Under the pieces are notes generated by a model, which was not told the origin of the DNA, ran no database searches, and worked only from the letters and a program-made list of their open reading frames with translations. From contig JAWDGP010001486.1 of the NCBI GenBank assembly GCA_033675545.1, positions 686,001-750,000 on the forward strand: 64,000 nt of DNA. The letters run 5' to 3'. The translations under genes were made by a program, and so were the position numbers. This stretch comes from Elysia crispata. Taxonomy: Eukaryota; Mollusca; Gastropoda; Plakobranchidae. This document shows positions 63,638 to 64,000 of the stretch, one piece after another. Position 1 is the first letter of the stretch. Each line of letters opens with the position of its first letter.

Positions 63638-64000
63638 ATTTCTCTTTCCCAATTTAAATTTCGGGTCTTAGGTATGCAAACTGATCATATACAGCTGTAT
63701 GTGCAACCTTAGTAAAAAATAATGTTCTAATTGCTATACTAATAGTAGTAGTTGTTTCTGGGAGGCCAAGAACGTATTCTGCCGATACTGATAAAAGCAG
63801 GGAAACAAGATTAACAAGCCTTTCGATAAGCAGTTTTATTACATCGGCAAATCATAATGGTAAACCAATCTGAATGGCCTGTGTACGCACTTCGAGAAAA
63901 GTTTCTTCCGATAATTTAAACTTGGTTGTTGGTGCAAATTTTCAAATTTTTCCTTTAAGCAAAGAGTGAAATATTGTGCCTGGTGTGAATGGCTTTTCTT
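62780..64000. other. AT-rich right end of window
   Basis: No gene was recognised. It contains a CT array at 63562-63635 and a short repeated theme AAGAACTTACCGCAAGAAAT / TAGTCACTGCAAGAAAT near 63365-63515. Confidence 0.6.
63562..63635. repeat. CT dinucleotide array
   Basis: About 37 uninterrupted CT units. Confidence 0.97.

Overview
The window is eukaryotic and AT-rich. Its genes are split by introns with GT/AG splice sites, it carries many simple repeats and LINE-type retroelement copies, and no long open reading frame matches a bacterial gene layout. The protein-level content (a CtBP with arthropod-like wording, MAEA, RTE- and Jockey-like retroelements, a relic of an invertebrate element family with a DTCxGQNRN motif, and very frequent TCTAGATCTAGA-type strings) suggests a lophotrochozoan animal. 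A gastropod mollusc is my best guess, by inference only. Three host genes can be built exon by exon; everything else is introns, intergenic DNA and repeats.

Region 1 (about 1-21,000, minus strand): CtBP, the NAD(H)-dependent dehydrogenase-like transcriptional co-repressor. Six coding exons (14,415 back to 1,052) join in phase and cover roughly 289 residues. The 3' exons lie off the left edge. The first coding exon, supplying the initiator Met, was not resolved. Its introns hold a dispersed repeat family in three parallel copies, a cluster of degenerate hairpin half-sites, a 198-bp tandem duplication and a 44-base A run.

Region 2 (about 21,000-26,088): intergenic DNA with a decayed LINE reverse transcriptase, a three-copy repeat of about 100 bp, GAT-rich DNA and a roughly 290-bp ACT triplet array just upstream of the next gene.

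Region 3 (26,089-47,932, plus strand): MAEA, a catalytic-side subunit of the CTLH/GID E3 ubiquitin ligase. It is complete in nine coding exons, 392 residues, from ATG to stop, with all phases agreeing. Intron 1 contains a young antisense RTE-like insertion with an intact 400-codon frame and an 11-bp target-site duplication, nested in an older repeat. Intron 3 has a second, older LINE and a Tigger-like end. Intron 4 has tRNA-like SINE fragments.

Region 4 (47,933-58,961): about 7 kb with no recognised gene, then a small minus-strand gene (58,961 back to 54,959) of at least 257 residues. I cannot assign its family. Five of its six exons have coherent coding sense, and one junction has an unresolved phase.

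Region 5 (58,962-64,000): a very uniform 12 x 61-bp minisatellite, a diverged tandem duplication, a broken transposon-like coding relic and a CT array. The host genes show no sign of working together. They are ordinary single-copy neighbours, and I found no convincing new biological system here.
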